DNA of 64,000 bases from a bacterium (GCA_030690415.1 JAUYGZ010000019.1:62001-126000); one strand, 5' to 3'; shown: positions 8,548 to 18,571, numbered from the stretch's first letter. Notes: a model not told the origin generated them from the letters alone. Numbers and translations: made by a program.

Positions 8548-10578
8548 ATGGAAATTTACTCCGCTATGGGCGCTGGCCTCATCGCTCTGATCACCGCTTT
8601 GATCTTTAATAGCGTCATTCGGAAAAAGAGTACCGGAAACGAAAAAATGACAAATATTGCCAATGAAATCTCCAAGGGGGCCATGGCCTTTTTGAAGAGA
8701 GAATACAGCGTGCTCGCTATTTTCGTCGTAATCGTCGCCATCCTTCTCACTTTTACCCTCGACAAGGCTGACACCACAACCCTGAATGAAGGCCTCTTCA
8801 CAGCCTTTGCCTTCGTAGGAGGAGCACTCTGCTCGGCAATGGCAGGATTTTTTGGTATGAGAACCGCTACCGCGGCCAATGTCCGAACCACCGAAGCCGC
8901 CCGAACAAGTCTCAGCGCCGGACTGCGAATCGCTTTCAGTTCCGGAGCCACCATGGGACTTTCGGTCGTAGGTCTCGGTCTTCTCGGTCTTTCCCTGGTC
9001 TACTTTGTCTTTACCAACACCATGGGCATCGAAACATCAGCAGCCCTTGACCTCCTCACCGGATTTGGACTGGGAGCCAGCTCCATCGCCCTTTTCTCCC
9101 GTGTGGGAGGAGGAATCTTCACCAAAGCAGCCGATATCGGAGCCGACCTGGTCGGGAAAGTGGAAGCTGGAATTCCTGAAGACGATCCTCGAAACCCCGC
9201 GGTCATCGCTGACAACGTGGGTGACAACGTAGGAGACGTCGCGGGAATGGGAGCCGACCTCTTCGAATCCTATGTCGGATCCATCATCGCCGCTCTCGTG
9301 ATTGGATTCACCGTCTACGGTATCAACGGAGTCCTCTTCCCCCTCTCAGTTGCTTCTGCCGGAATCATTTGTTCCATTATCGGAACCTTCTTTGTCCGAA
9401 CCAAATCAGAAAAACACATTCACCGGGCTCTCAAAACCGGACTCGTCGTAGCCTCAATCCTTTTGGCAGGAGCTGCTTACCTCCTCTCTCAACACTTCTT
9501 AACCGATAACGCCAACAATGTCTTTGTCGCTCTCATCGCCGGACTGGTGGTCGGAGTACTGATCGGACTCGTCACCGAGTACTACACCGCGGCTGAATAC
9601 GGCCCTGTAAAAGGACTGGCAAAAGCAGCTGAAACCGGAAGCGCGACCAATATCATCAGTGGGCTGGCTCTGGGGTACAAGTCAACCGTCATCCCCGTCC
9701 TGCTTATCGTCGTCGCCATCTACATCAGCTACTGGTTCGCCGGACTCTATGGTATTGCCATCTCCGCCGTGGGAATGCTCTCAACCCTTGGGATCTCTCT
9801 GGCGATCGATGCCTATGGACCCGTCGCGGACAACGCTGGAGGAATCGCTGAAATGGCGGGACTCGGCCCTGAGGTGCGTAAGCGAACAGACGCTCTGGAT
9901 TCAGCCGGAAACACCACAGCTGCCATTGGAAAAGGCTTTGCCATCGGTTCTGCAGCTTTGACCGCACTGGCTCTCTTTGCCGCCTTCGCCAGCTCAGCCA
10001 ACCTGCAGAGCATAAACATCGCTGAACCCAAGGTCATGATTGGTCTGCTCATCGGAGGCATGCTCCCCTTCTTCTTTTCCGCTATGACCATGGGAGCCGT
10101 CGGCCGGGCTGCTTTCTCCATGATCGAGGAAGTCCGACACCAATTCAAAACAATCAAGGGGCTGCTGGAAGGCAAGGCTCATGGTGATAGCGCTCGATGT
10201 GTAGACATTTCTACCCGCGCGGCGCTGAAGGAAATGATCGCCCCAGGTCTCCTCGCGGTCATTTCGCCCATTCTCGTTGGGTACCTCCTCGGGACCCCCG
10301 CACTGGGAGGACTCCTGGCAGGTGCTCTGGTCACGGGAGTGATGCTGGCGATATCTATGGCGAACTCAGGAGGAGCCTGGGACAACGCCAAGAAGTACAT
10401 TGAAGCCGGACACCACGGAGGCAAAGGATCAGAAACACACAAAGCTGCCGTTGTCGGAGACACGGTCGGTGATCCCTTTAAGGATACCTCCGGTCCATCC
10501 ATCAATATTCTCATCAAGCTGATGACCATCGTCAGCCTCATCTTCGCGGGAGTACTAACCAGCACGGGGATACTATAA
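8548..10578 (+). CDS. hppA: K+-dependent-type membrane pyrophosphatase (H+ or Na+ pump)
   Basis: Hydrolyses PPi and pumps cations across the membrane. The 676 residues contain about 15-16 hydrophobic helices and the PPi/Mg binding block [20 protein letters not shown] (near residue 197), followed by [14 protein letters not shown] late DNAKKYIE and [14 protein letters not shown] block is also present. In K+-independent enzymes the conserved GNTT is followed by Lys; here it is [10 protein letters not shown] (about residue 454), the K+-dependent signature. Whether H+ or Na+ is moved cannot be read by eye. A strong terminator follows, so the gene is monocistronic. Confidence 0.96.
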   Translation: MEIYSAMGAGLIALITALIFNSVIRKKSTGNEKMTNIANEISKGAMAFLKREYSVLAIFVVIVAILLTFTLDKADTTTLNEGLFTAFAFVGGALCSAMAGFFGMRTATAANVRTTEAARTSLSAGLRIAFSSGATMGLSVVGLGLLGLSLVYFVFTNTMGIETSAALDLLTGFGLGASSIALFSRVGGGIFTKAADIGADLVGKVEAGIPEDDPRNPAVIADNVGDNVGDVAGMGADLFESYVGSIIAALVIGFTVYGINGVLFPLSVASAGIICSIIGTFFVRTKSEKHIHRALKTGLVVASILLAGAAYLLSQHFLTDNANNVFVALIAGLVVGVLIGLVTEYYTAAEYGPVKGLAKAAETGSATNIISGLALGYKSTVIPVLLIVVAIYISYWFAGLYGIAISAVGMLSTLGISLAIDAYGPVADNAGGIAEMAGLGPEVRKRTDALDSAGNTTAAIGKGFAIGSAALTALALFAAFASSANLQSINIAEPKVMIGLLIGGMLPFFFSAMTMGAVGRAAFSMIEEVRHQFKTIKGLLEGKAHGDSARCVDISTRAALKEMIAPGLLAVISPILVGYLLGTPALGGLLAGALVTGVMLAISMANSGGAWDNAKKYIEAGHHGGKGSETHKAAVVGDTVGDPFKDTSGPSINILIKLMTIVSLIFAGVLTSTGIL

Positions 10579-10597
10579 GAAGCTCTAGAACAAAATC

Positions 10598-10628
10598 AAA
10601 AAGGCCTCCGAATAATGGAGGCCTTTTT
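10598..10628. terminator. strong intrinsic terminator, bidirectional
   Basis: AAAAAGGCCTCC at 10598-10609 pairs perfectly with GGAGGCCTTTTT at 10617-10628 around a 7-base loop. The T-run on one strand and A-run on the other let it serve hppA (+) and the small gene on the minus strand. Confidence 0.93.
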
Positions 10629-10646
10629 GTATTCCAGAACAAAATA

Positions 10647-10994
10647 TCACCCTTCGACACTTCTCATCATTCGAGAATACCAAATCGGCTTTCCATCTGC
10701 CACAAGCCAAGTAATCCCTGCCCTCGTCTTTTGAATTTTATTCCAAACAATATCTTCACGCCTGATTTCAACATCTCTCGTATCCCCATTATCATGAGCC
10801 GACACAACCCAACCGTTCCCACAATCAGTACTCGTGTTTCTGCTATATAGACGGGTGATCAATCTCTCAGAAATATGATTGTGAAATGCTTTAAGCACCT
10901 CTATAGGAACTGAATTGGGATCCGCCTGCTTCTGAACATCACCTCCATCAGGGGATGAAGTATCACTACTACCGAGAGGCTGGATAATTGCCAT
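10647..10994 (-). CDS. small protein of unknown function
   Basis: 115 residues, not recognised. The first 30 residues are Ser/Asp/Gly-rich and probably disordered. The rest alternates charged and aromatic residues (NGWVVSAHDNGDTRDVEIRR, then GITWLVADGKPIWYSRMMRS), suggesting a small folded beta domain. There is one Cys, no signal peptide and no membrane segment. It is bounded by its own candidate promoter (TATAAT at 11025-11030) and by the terminator at 10598-10628, so it seems a stand-alone unit. Similar lone small genes occur elsewhere in the window (31032, 37186, 57451). Confidence 0.6.
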   Translation of the reverse strand: MAIIQPLGSSDTSSPDGGDVQKQADPNSVPIEVLKAFHNHISERLITRLYSRNTSTDCGNGWVVSAHDNGDTRDVEIRREDIVWNKIQKTRAGITWLVADGKPIWYSRMMRSVEG

Positions 10995-11024
10995 ACAATA
11001 AGATTAAGGATGTAAAGCGCAGGG

Positions 11025-11053
11025 ATTATAAGATCACTCAAGAGAAAGTAAAG
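11025..11053 (-). promoter_or_regulatory. candidate promoter of the 115-residue gene
   Basis: On the minus strand a perfect TATAAT (11025-11030) lies 17 bases after CTTTAC (11048-11053), leaving a leader of about 25 bases. The -35 match is weak. Confidence 0.45.
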
Positions 11054-11077
11054 CCTAACTTTATTACAAAAAAAAGT

Positions 11078-11106
11078 TTGCAATTTTCACACACATCTGC
11101 TACCAT
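11078..11106 (+). promoter_or_regulatory. candidate promoter of the giant surface-protein gene
   Basis: TTGCAA at 11078-11083, a 17-base spacer and TACCAT at 11101-11106 with a TGC extension. If used, the 11411 gene has a leader of about 300 bases holding two copies of CGCGGGGTAAACC (near 11194 and 11273) and a long 7-base repeat. Confidence 0.4.
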
Positions 11107-11330
11107 GATATGAAATCAAAACTAAAAACCAATTCAGATGATGTCTCTGCAGGGCGTCTCTCATATCGGTTGGAGTTGTAGGAGTATCACTCAGGCGCGG
11201 GGTAAACCAAAGGAACTTTCCACACGGATAGGGCCTGTTTTCGTGTATCGGGATTCAGGACCGCCCTTCGCTTCGCGGGGTAAACCTCTCTTAAGAACTT
11301 AAGAACCTAACAACACTAACAACCTAAAAC

Positions 11331-11384
11331 CCTACAACCTACAACCTACAACCTACAACCTACAACCTACAACCTACAACCTAA
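11331..11384 (+). repeat. (CTACAAC)n tandem array in the gene leader
   Basis: About seven near-perfect units of the 7-mer AACCTAC end 27 bases before the surface-protein ATG at 11411. Degenerate units run back to about 11300. The 224 bases between the promoter and the array hold no ORF. The same 7-mer recurs ahead of uppP, rsmE and htpX. Confidence 0.85.
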
Positions 11385-11410
11385 TTTTATTTCCCTTTTA
11401 ATTCTCTCTC

Positions 11411-14400
11411 ATGAAAAAGAAAAACACACACAAAACTCTCCGCGGATCAGTCGCCCTTTGGGCCGCGCTCGGAGCGTTCGTACTGGCACTCGCCGTGTCA
11501 GTGGTCATGACCTTCACGCAAGAGGGGTCGCAAGTGACAAAAAATTATTTGACGGCACAGCTGCTTCCTGCAGAATCCTGTGTCGCACCGGTTTACGGTG
11601 ATGGTACTGATGGAGCATTAACAGTTTCGTCTCTCAATACGGTGGTTAATGCCTCTACTCATTTGACCGCTAACGCGCCAATTGGTTCAACTAGTTTGGC
11701 GGTTTCCAGTTCCGCGTCTTTTTTAGTGGATGATGAAGTTCTTGTTCATCAGACACAAGGAGGTACCTATGGAACTTTTGAATACGTTCGTGTCAGTGGT
11801 GTGGGGGCTGGGTCTCTTACAGTCTCAGCATTGACGAAAGGGTTCACTTCAAATCCGGCCACTGCAAATACCGCGACGGCTGTGATTACCCAGGTGATCA
11901 AAGTCCCTCAATATACGACGGTCAATGTGCCGGCCGGGACTTCGATTGTTCCCGCAGCCTGGAATGGACTTACGGGAGGGATCTTAGCCTTTAGAGCGAC
12001 AGGAGATGTCACTCTGACAGGTGGTGGTAAGATTGATGCAGAAGGAAAAGGGTTTCGAGGAGGTGCCGGTGGACCTTGTTCAGCACTGAAAAATGGTTTG
12101 CAGGGAGAATCTCCTCGTGGAAGAGGTGTCCAATCAACGAGCGCCAATGTTGGTGGTGGTGGTGGTGGGCATGGTGATACTGGATCTTGCGGCGGCGCCG
12201 GTGGAGCCGGTGCAGGGCATGCTTTGACTGGGACTCAGGGTTCAACCGAGACTTGTCATGGTTCCATCAGAGCTGCCGCTGGTACGGCGTATGGCACAGC
12301 TGATTTGAGTACATTCAATTTAGGTTCAGGAGGAGGAGGAGGTGGTACGGATAATACATGTGGCATTCATACCGGTGGCGCTGGAGGTAATGGTGGAGGA
12401 GCTGTGGCTATTTACGCGAATAACATTGTCAACGGAGGATTTATTACAACAAGCGGTCGATATGGTGCAAGTGCCGGAGGAGCTGCCGGAGGAAGTGGTG
12501 GATCCGGTTCAGGAGGATCTCTTATTCTTAAAGGTAATTTCCTGGATTTACACTTCGCTCATGTGAAGAGTCAGGGTGGCCTATCTAATCAGACATATTG
12601 GTATGGTGGTGCCGGTAGTGACGGTCGATTAGCTCTTGAATATACTCGTTATAACGGCTCTACTTCTCCTAATAACGCCTCATTGTCACCCCTTTGTTCG
12701 ACGATTTGTAGTGACGGCTATGTGCTTGATCTGGAGCAATGTGACGATGGCAACCTCACGCCTGGTGACGGATGTAATGCGAGCTGTCAGACGGAGCCGG
12801 TGTGTCAGGATCCGATAAATATGGTGAGCTGGTGGAAAGCTGAAGGTGACACTGTTGATAGTGAAGGTGTAAATAATGGGGCATTGGGTAATGGTGCCAC
12901 ATTTGCTTCAGGGAAAGAGGGGCAAGCCTTTAGTTTTGACGGAGTGAATGATTTTGTGGGAGTTGGGAATAATCCTTCCCTTAACTTTACTTCGACGATG
13001 TCCGCGGAAGCCTGGATAAATCCTAGTGCGTATCCGGTTACTCCCAACGTACAAGCACCAATTATTTCGAAAACTTTAACATATTATTTTGAGCTGTCGC
13101 CAGCGGGTAAGCTCTTGGTATATACCTATGGCACATCTCCACAGGCTTGGTTTACATCAACGTCTTCAGTGCCCCTCAATACCTGGAGTCATGTTGTCGT
13201 GACGTATGGTGGGGGCCAGTTGAAAATATATATCAATGGTGTATTAGATATTTCTCAGGCAAGGACGGGAAACATTGCTGTCAATACTGCCAATCAGGCA
13301 GCTATTGGAGCAGTTGGACTTGGTAGCAGCGGTGCTGTAGCAAATAGGAATTTCATTGGACGTATTGATGAGGTGCGGGTTTATAGTCGGGTACTAGATC
13401 CTGCTGAGATTCAAACTAATTTTGAAGGTTGTGTTGTTTGTGGTAATGGAATAGTTCAGTCTGGAGAGACTTGCGATGATGGGAATACTACTCCTGGCGA
13501 TGGCTGCGACGCGAGCTGTCAGATCGAATTTGGGGCGCCGGATGAGGATAGTGATGGAGTAGATGATGGTGATGATCTCTGCCCTGGGACGGCAGCTGCC
13601 GCTGTTGTTGATGTCAATGGATGTAGCGATGCCCAGGTGGATGCCGATGGGGATGGATACTGTGCTCCCGGTGCGCCTTCAGCAGGTCCCGGCGGATGTA
13701 CCGGTATTGACTGTAATGATGGTGATATGACGATCAATCCGGGAGCCAGCGATGCTTCCTGTGATGGTGTCGATCAAAATTGCAGCGGAGCAAATGATGA
13801 AGGATACGCCTCTGTGCCAACGTCCTGTGGAGTAGGAGCTTGTGGAGACACGGGAGCGACTTCATGTGTGGCGGGAACAGTTCAAGACTCCTGTAGTCCT
13901 GGCACACCTGCGGCAGACGACAGTTCTTGTAATGGTATCGACGATGATTGTAACGGTGCAACTGATGAGGACTATCTGAGTTCGCCGACATCCTGTGGAG
14001 TGGGAGAATGTGGAGCGAGTGGAACGCTGAGCTGTGTGGGAGGTAGCGAGGTGGATAGCTGTACTGAGGGCTCACCTGCTACAGAGGTCTGTACCGGAGG
14101 TCTTGATGAAGACTGTGATGGACTCACCGATGCGGCTGATACCGCGGAATGTGCGGATACGGATAATGATGGAGTCCTTGATAATGCCGACAACTGTCCC
14201 CTGACACCAAATCCTTCTCAGGCAGATGCCGATGAGGATGGAGCAGGAGACGCGTGTGACACGCTGACCGTGATCGATGAAAATGATACGCCGGTGCAGT
14301 TCTATACGTACAAGCCCTTTGGGGAAAATGTGGAGGATCTGGAGTACAAGGTCTTTGTCGATCCGGGAGCGGTTGCTGAAATCGCGCCGGTGTATGATGG

Positions 14401-17400
14401 GACGGGGTTGACCATTGACGCGAGTAACACTGGAGTGGGACAGGTGCGCGTGGAGATTAAGGGGACAGTTATTGTTCTTGGTCCATCTTCCAGTGCTCAT
14501 ATTGTTGATCCGGAGGGTGATATGGATGTGACTAATACTCAAGGTACCGTTCAGGTGACGAGTAACGGTTCCGGAGCTACTCTTACCGTGGATCTTGACG
14601 ATAATATCGTTGTTCCTTTGGCTGAGGGCGAACGGGTAGTCCTTAAATTTTCCCGACCAGCTGGCGAATATGCTGTTGTGGCCGATGTGAAATGTATTGA
14701 AAGCGGCAATCGGGTAATTTTCACGCAAGCGCTTGCGGGGATGGGGACTCCGGCCGAACCTTCTTCGGACAGCACGGTAATAACAATTGACGCTTCATCC
14801 CCTTGTGGACCCAGCGTGCCACCTGAACAATTACCGATATATACCATTTCGGTTCAGGACAAGAAAACCTCGGTGGAACGAACGGATGATACGGCTCCAG
14901 GAGCTACCGCGACCAATGGAGGAATAGCCGCGGAGGTGCGATCTGGTCTTACCATGGAGTCAACACCAGGGGGAGTGGTTGTGACTACTTTTTCAGCAAA
15001 CACTGACCACATTCCCGTGGGAATGGCGACAGCAGGTGGTGATATAGACACAGCACAACCGATAGCGCTGATGGGGGCGGGAGCAGCAGGATTGTATAGT
15101 GTTAATGACGCTGTGCCAGCTGAGAATAAGCAGGTGGTGGAGAATGTGGGGGGGGAGGGCTTCGTGGTATTCAATGCTGCGGATGCACAGGGAATGCCGA
15201 CGGTGGATTCGATAGGAGCTTTATTGGCATCGTTAGACGGAGGAGAGTTTGAGAATGTTGCAGGACGAACTGGAACAGCATTTAGTGCGAAGAAGACGGC
15301 AGGTGGAGACTTTGCGGTCTATGGACGTATGAATCTTTCAACTGGATATCCGACAACTGATTCAGTAGGAGCCTTGCTGGCATTGGGAGACGGAGGATCA
15401 TTTGAACAGGATGGAACAGTCTTCAATGCCAAGAAGACAGAAGGTGGAGACTTTGCGGTGTATAATGCGTTGGATCTTTCCACCGGACTTCCAACAGCAG
15501 GTTCAATAAGGACTATGTTGGCTTTGACAGCACAGGGAAGCTTCGAAAAAATTGGATCAGCAATGAGGATTGAAAATTTTGGTCAGCTTACGCTTGTTTC
15601 CCACACCCATACTGACACCCCCGACGAAATCGTTGCCCAAATCCCAGATGCGTCTTCTCTCAAAATGGAGTCCGTAACGGCCGGGACGGTAAAGACTGTT
15701 CTGGAGCGCATTTCGGGACCCAGTACGTACCAGGCAACTGCCGTAGCGGGTATTCAGGGATCACTCGATACTGATGGCGCAATCGCGGAAGTGAAGGTGA
15801 CGACTCAGAAGCTCATTACCAAGACCCTTTCGGGTATGGTGGGCCTTGCCACTGACACTTTCCCCCCCCCCGGCCCCGATGCAAGTTATATCGTGTTGAC
15901 ACAGGGACAGGAGACCGAGATAGCCTTCGATGATGCTACGGGTATCACGACGATGAGCGCGAGCACGGCCAATACCGAGTACGCGGTCGTGGCTTATGAC
16001 TTTAATGGTCTGACCTTTGACCTGAATGGCGATCTGATCGTGACTGACACCATGCTCTTTGTTACGTTGCCCGCGGGAGACCAGATTCAGCTGGATTCTC
16101 CAGATATGGTCTTTACGACACTGCTTGATGATCCTACTTCTCCTACTCCGATCGTGGTCTCTCGAGCAACTCTCAACGCAAGCAACGACATTGTCACGAC
16201 TTCGGGATCTGACGGTTCAGTCGGAGTCGAAGTGCCGGAAAGCAATCCGGTTCAGTTTAGCTTCACGGGAAGCGAGCTGAATGTGGACAATCAGGGCACA
16301 GCGACACTGACGATCTACACCGAAGACTTCCAGATCACCATTCCCGATAATGGCGGCACGGGAGGATTCAATGAAAGCGGAGAGGTGGCTACGACTCCTC
16401 AGACGGTGGAGGAGACCGTGGATCCAGGGGAAACGAATACTTACTATGATCCAGACGCGGATGGCGATGGTGTCGCCAATGCCGATGATGCCTGTGATCT
16501 TGCCACCGGTCCTGCTCTTTACCAGGGCTGCCCCGTGGCTGACAAGAATCTTGTCGAGCTGCATACGGTAGGAAATGGACCTTCGACCAAAGCGCCTTTG
16601 GCGGGAGCTGACATTCGAGTCTTTGACCGAAATAATGCTGACTTCCAGGCTCTGTTTACCAAAAATCCAAGTGGTGATCAGTACGCGGTCGTCTATGATA
16701 CGGATGTTGCCCGAGTGGGAGCGTGTACCACAGACGCATCAGGGGCCTGTTACGCCGGAGAGGAAACCACGGGAGATTACCTGGTGGTCGTCAAATACTT
16801 CGATGCTGCTCAAAGCAAGACGGTGTACACGGGACGACCCAAGGGTCCATCAGATTTCGTCGATACGGATTCCAATGGCACGCCTGATCTGGCGACGAAA
16901 GAGTTCCAGATCATCAAGGCTTACAAGAAGGGAACCTTCCTGGAGTACCGGGGAGGCAGCAAGATTGTGGTGACGGGATCCATCCTGGAGGTGATCCAGC
17001 CGGAGAGCAGTATCTGGGAAGGAACTTCAGCCGTTTATCCCTTCATCTTCAGCTCGGACAGCGACTGGAGCGTGGATGTCTGCGCGGAAGTGCCTACCGG
17101 GTATAGCATTGTCGGAGCTTACGATGATTATGGCGATATGGTCGGTACCACGGACTGTGTCCAGGCGCTGATCGCCAATCAGACGAAAGCCTTCGTCTTC
17201 GAGGTCGTCGAGGTGGGTTCACCGGAGCCGAAAGGAAACTTCACGCTCAACGTCAATCATAAGGATCAGAGCGGCAAGCTGGTCAAGAAGCAGATAAAGC
17301 TGGAGGTTCAGGATATTCGCAAGGCGGCTCATGAAGCTCTGAAGGCTGAGAAGAAGGCCCAGAAGGAAGGCAAGCAGCAACAGAATAATGGAGGCAAAAA

Positions 17401-17611
17401 GGCTGAGCTGAAGGATTTTGCCGCCGCTCAGGTTCCTCAGGTGAATGTGGAAACCACCACCACTGCTGCGCCAGAAGCAGTACCGGCCGAGGTGGCTGTT
17501 GATCGAGTTGATCAGCAGGAATCAAAGGACAATAGTATTCCTGTCATCTGGATCGTTATCGGCCTGCTGGTGCTCGTCGGAGTCGTGTACGGTGTGAGCA
17601 GGAAGAAGTAG
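11411..17611 (+). CDS. giant multidomain surface protein (Gly-rich, LamG, DUF4215, TSP3, MopE-like)
   Basis: 2066 residues. Order: N-terminal membrane segment (about 12-34, ALWAALGAFVLALAVSVVM); Gly-rich region (about 205-375); Cys-rich DUF4215-type repeat CDDGNLTPGDGCNASC (about 443); LamG/concanavalin-like domain (about 470-670, SWWKAEGD...FSFDGVNDFV...EAWI...GRIDEVRVY); second CDDGN repeat (about 690); TSP3-type Ca-binding DSDGVDDGDD; MopE-like metal-binding repeats (GCTGIDCNDGD, CDGVDQNCSG); more TSP3; three internal repeats with GGDFAVY (about 1237-1384); and a third TSP3 near 1680. A Lys/Gln-rich stretch precedes a C-terminal membrane helix (about 2042-2062). Likely an adhesin or cell-contact protein anchored at both ends or cleaved. 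It contains C10 and G8 tracts. Its coding strand is G-rich, unlike most + strand genes here. Confidence 0.85.
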   Translation: MKKKNTHKTLRGSVALWAALGAFVLALAVSVVMTFTQEGSQVTKNYLTAQLLPAESCVAPVYGDGTDGALTVSSLNTVVNASTHLTANAPIGSTSLAVSSSASFLVDDEVLVHQTQGGTYGTFEYVRVSGVGAGSLTVSALTKGFTSNPATANTATAVITQVIKVPQYTTVNVPAGTSIVPAAWNGLTGGILAFRATGDVTLTGGGKIDAEGKGFRGGAGGPCSALKNGLQGESPRGRGVQSTSANVGGGGGGHGDTGSCGGAGGAGAGHALTGTQGSTETCHGSIRAAAGTAYGTADLSTFNLGSGGGGGGTDNTCGIHTGGAGGNGGGAVAIYANNIVNGGFITTSGRYGASAGGAAGGSGGSGSGGSLILKGNFLDLHFAHVKSQGGLSNQTYWYGGAGSDGRLALEYTRYNGSTSPNNASLSPLCSTICSDGYVLDLEQCDDGNLTPGDGCNASCQTEPVCQDPINMVSWWKAEGDTVDSEGVNNGALGNGATFASGKEGQAFSFDGVNDFVGVGNNPSLNFTSTMSAEAWINPSAYPVTPNVQAPIISKTLTYYFELSPAGKLLVYTYGTSPQAWFTSTSSVPLNTWSHVVVTYGGGQLKIYINGVLDISQARTGNIAVNTANQAAIGAVGLGSSGAVANRNFIGRIDEVRVYSRVLDPAEIQTNFEGCVVCGNGIVQSGETCDDGNTTPGDGCDASCQIEFGAPDEDSDGVDDGDDLCPGTAAAAVVDVNGCSDAQVDADGDGYCAPGAPSAGPGGCTGIDCNDGDMTINPGASDASCDGVDQNCSGANDEGYASVPTSCGVGACGDTGATSCVAGTVQDSCSPGTPAADDSSCNGIDDDCNGATDEDYLSSPTSCGVGECGASGTLSCVGGSEVDSCTEGSPATEVCTGGLDEDCDGLTDAADTAECADTDNDGVLDNADNCPLTPNPSQADADEDGAGDACDTLTVIDENDTPVQFYTYKPFGENVEDLEYKVFVDPGAVAEIAPVYDGTGLTIDASNTGVGQVRVEIKGTVIVLGPSSSAHIVDPEGDMDVTNTQGTVQVTSNGSGATLTVDLDDNIVVPLAEGERVVLKFSRPAGEYAVVADVKCIESGNRVIFTQALAGMGTPAEPSSDSTVITIDASSPCGPSVPPEQLPIYTISVQDKKTSVERTDDTAPGATATNGGIAAEVRSGLTMESTPGGVVVTTFSANTDHIPVGMATAGGDIDTAQPIALMGAGAAGLYSVNDAVPAENKQVVENVGGEGFVVFNAADAQGMPTVDSIGALLASLDGGEFENVAGRTGTAFSAKKTAGGDFAVYGRMNLSTGYPTTDSVGALLALGDGGSFEQDGTVFNAKKTEGGDFAVYNALDLSTGLPTAGSIRTMLALTAQGSFEKIGSAMRIENFGQLTLVSHTHTDTPDEIVAQIPDASSLKMESVTAGTVKTVLERISGPSTYQATAVAGIQGSLDTDGAIAEVKVTTQKLITKTLSGMVGLATDTFPPPGPDASYIVLTQGQETEIAFDDATGITTMSASTANTEYAVVAYDFNGLTFDLNGDLIVTDTMLFVTLPAGDQIQLDSPDMVFTTLLDDPTSPTPIVVSRATLNASNDIVTTSGSDGSVGVEVPESNPVQFSFTGSELNVDNQGTATLTIYTEDFQITIPDNGGTGGFNESGEVATTPQTVEETVDPGETNTYYDPDADGDGVANADDACDLATGPALYQGCPVADKNLVELHTVGNGPSTKAPLAGADIRVFDRNNADFQALFTKNPSGDQYAVVYDTDVARVGACTTDASGACYAGEETTGDYLVVVKYFDAAQSKTVYTGRPKGPSDFVDTDSNGTPDLATKEFQIIKAYKKGTFLEYRGGSKIVVTGSILEVIQPESSIWEGTSAVYPFIFSSDSDWSVDVCAEVPTGYSIVGAYDDYGDMVGTTDCVQALIANQTKAFVFEVVEVGSPEPKGNFTLNVNHKDQSGKLVKKQIKLEVQDIRKAAHEALKAEKKAQKEGKQQQNNGGKKAELKDFAAAQVPQVNVETTTTAAPEAVPAEVAVDRVDQQESKDNSIPVIWIVIGLLVLVGVVYGVSRKK

Positions 17612-17622
17612 AGATGGTGTGT

Positions 17623-17742
17623 GTAGAGACGCATGCCCCGTAGAGACGCATTGCAATGCGTCTCTACCCGCGCGTCGACCCCCTGTGCCGAAAAGGCGCG
17701 GGGGTTTTTTTTGCGTAGAGACAATTCATGAATTGTTTTTAC
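17623..17742. repeat. composite palindrome element, copy 1
   Basis: A half copy (GTAGAGACGCAT) at 17623 is followed by a perfect 28-bp palindrome at 17640-17667 (arms GTAGAGACG / CGTCTCTAC, centre CATTGCAATG), a G+C-rich hairpin with a T-run, and an imperfect copy with centre AATTCATGAATT at 17715-17742. The same three-part order recurs at 18.6 and 20.1 kb. Confidence 0.9.
17679..17712 (+). terminator. intrinsic terminator after the giant surface protein
   Basis: CCCCC and GTGCC (17679-17689, one bulged T) pair with GGCGC and GGGGG (17695-17704) around GAAAA, then eight T. It is embedded in composite palindrome copy 1. Confidence 0.88.
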
Positions 17743-17837
17743 GAAAAATGGGGGCAGTAGTCCCGGGTGATCGAGCTCCTTCATTGAATTGAAAATTTGC
17801 ATATCTTTTAGTATGATTAAGATGCTATAAGAATCCT

Positions 17838-18155
17838 ATGTCCAAAATCCTTCAGAAAATTCGAGACACTCTCGTGAGAGAGTATCAGCCGGATAAGATC
17901 ATCTTATTTGGTTCTCGTGCTTGGGGAAAGCCACGAAAGGATAGTGATTATGATCTGTTTATTGTGAAGAAAGGCGTAAAAAAAAGAATCCATCGCAGGA
18001 CGGGAGATGTTATTCGGGTACTCATCAGGTCCGACATTTGGACTCCAATTGATGCGCTCGTTTATAATCAGCGCGAAATCAATAAAAGTAGAATGTCAGG
18101 GAGCCAATTTTTTAACAAGGTGCTTAATAAGGGTAAAATTCTGTATGAGAGATGA
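17838..18155 (+). CDS. MNT-type minimal nucleotidyltransferase (type VII antitoxin candidate)
   Basis: 105 residues. The polymerase-beta-type signature GSRAWGKPRKDSDYDL (about residues 25-40) gives the GS and paired Asp metal ligands. In HEPN/MNT pairs the MNT protein neutralises the HEPN toxin, in studied cases by AMPylating it. The gene ends in TGA at 18153-18155, overlapping the HEPN ATG at 18145 by 11 bases, the usual coupling of such pairs. A possible extended -10 (TGCTATAAG, 17824-17831) lies just ahead of the start. The third catalytic Asp is less clear (DALV, about residue 73), so activity is probable rather than certain. Confidence 0.88.
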   Translation: MSKILQKIRDTLVREYQPDKIILFGSRAWGKPRKDSDYDLFIVKKGVKKRIHRRTGDVIRVLIRSDIWTPIDALVYNQREINKSRMSGSQFFNKVLNKGKILYER

Positions 18156-18528
18156 TTCCGTGCAAGAATGGCTAACCTATGCAAAGAATGATCTTGAAAC
18201 AGCTCAGTTTTTGTTGGACAACAAGAAGCATCCAGGACATACGCTCTTCCATTGTCATGAATCCATCGAAAAGTATTTGAAGGCTATTATTCTGAAACGA
18301 AACAAAGAGATTCCTTATGTTCATCAACTCTACAGCCTTCTTAAGGAGGCTGAAATTTCAGAGAGAGATACTATGAAGGTCTTAAATGCCAGTATCGTGC
18401 TTGATGAGCTGTACCGGGCTGCTCGTTATCCCAGCGGTGACAAAGAAGTCAGCAGATCTGAAGCTCAAGAAGCTATCAGGAGAAGTCGGGAAATAGAAAC
18501 AATTCTGCTCACCTACCTGGACTCATGA
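18145..18528 (+). CDS. HEPN-domain protein, partner of the MNT gene
   Basis: 127 residues from the ATG at 18145, chosen because it overlaps the MNT gene and because residues before it only translate the MNT gene in another frame. The four-helix HEPN pattern is visible: WLTYAKNDLETAQFLL, FHCHESIEKYLKAII, VHQLYSLLKEAEI, and LDELYRAARYPSGD, then SREIETILLTYL. The RX4-6H RNase motif of many HEPN toxins is not clearly met (R and H are separated by seven residues), so it may be the non-nuclease type or use a variant motif. The block sits alone between two composite palindromes. Confidence 0.87.
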   Translation: MRDDSVQEWLTYAKNDLETAQFLLDNKKHPGHTLFHCHESIEKYLKAIILKRNKEIPYVHQLYSLLKEAEISERDTMKVLNASIVLDELYRAARYPSGDKEVSRSEAQEAIRRSREIETILLTYLDS

Positions 18529-18571
18529 TTGAAATTTTACGGACCTGTCTCTAACGTGTGTGAGCATTCCT

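Noticed and set aside
11107-11330. Known riboswitch in the leader of the giant surface gene
   Set aside because: Two CGCGGGGTAAACC copies are present, but no known aptamer consensus could be matched by eye.
11331-11384. Telomere-like or replication-terminal repeat
   Set aside because: The 7-mer array is short, lies in a gene leader and recurs in both orientations inside the chromosome.
14072-14728. 218-codon minus-strand ORF inside the giant surface gene
   Set aside because: Low-complexity translation of repeat-rich sequence on the other strand; no start context.
18145-18528. HEPN protein as a proven RX4-6H RNase
   Set aside because: The only R...H pair near the expected place is separated by seven residues, so the motif is not met as defined.
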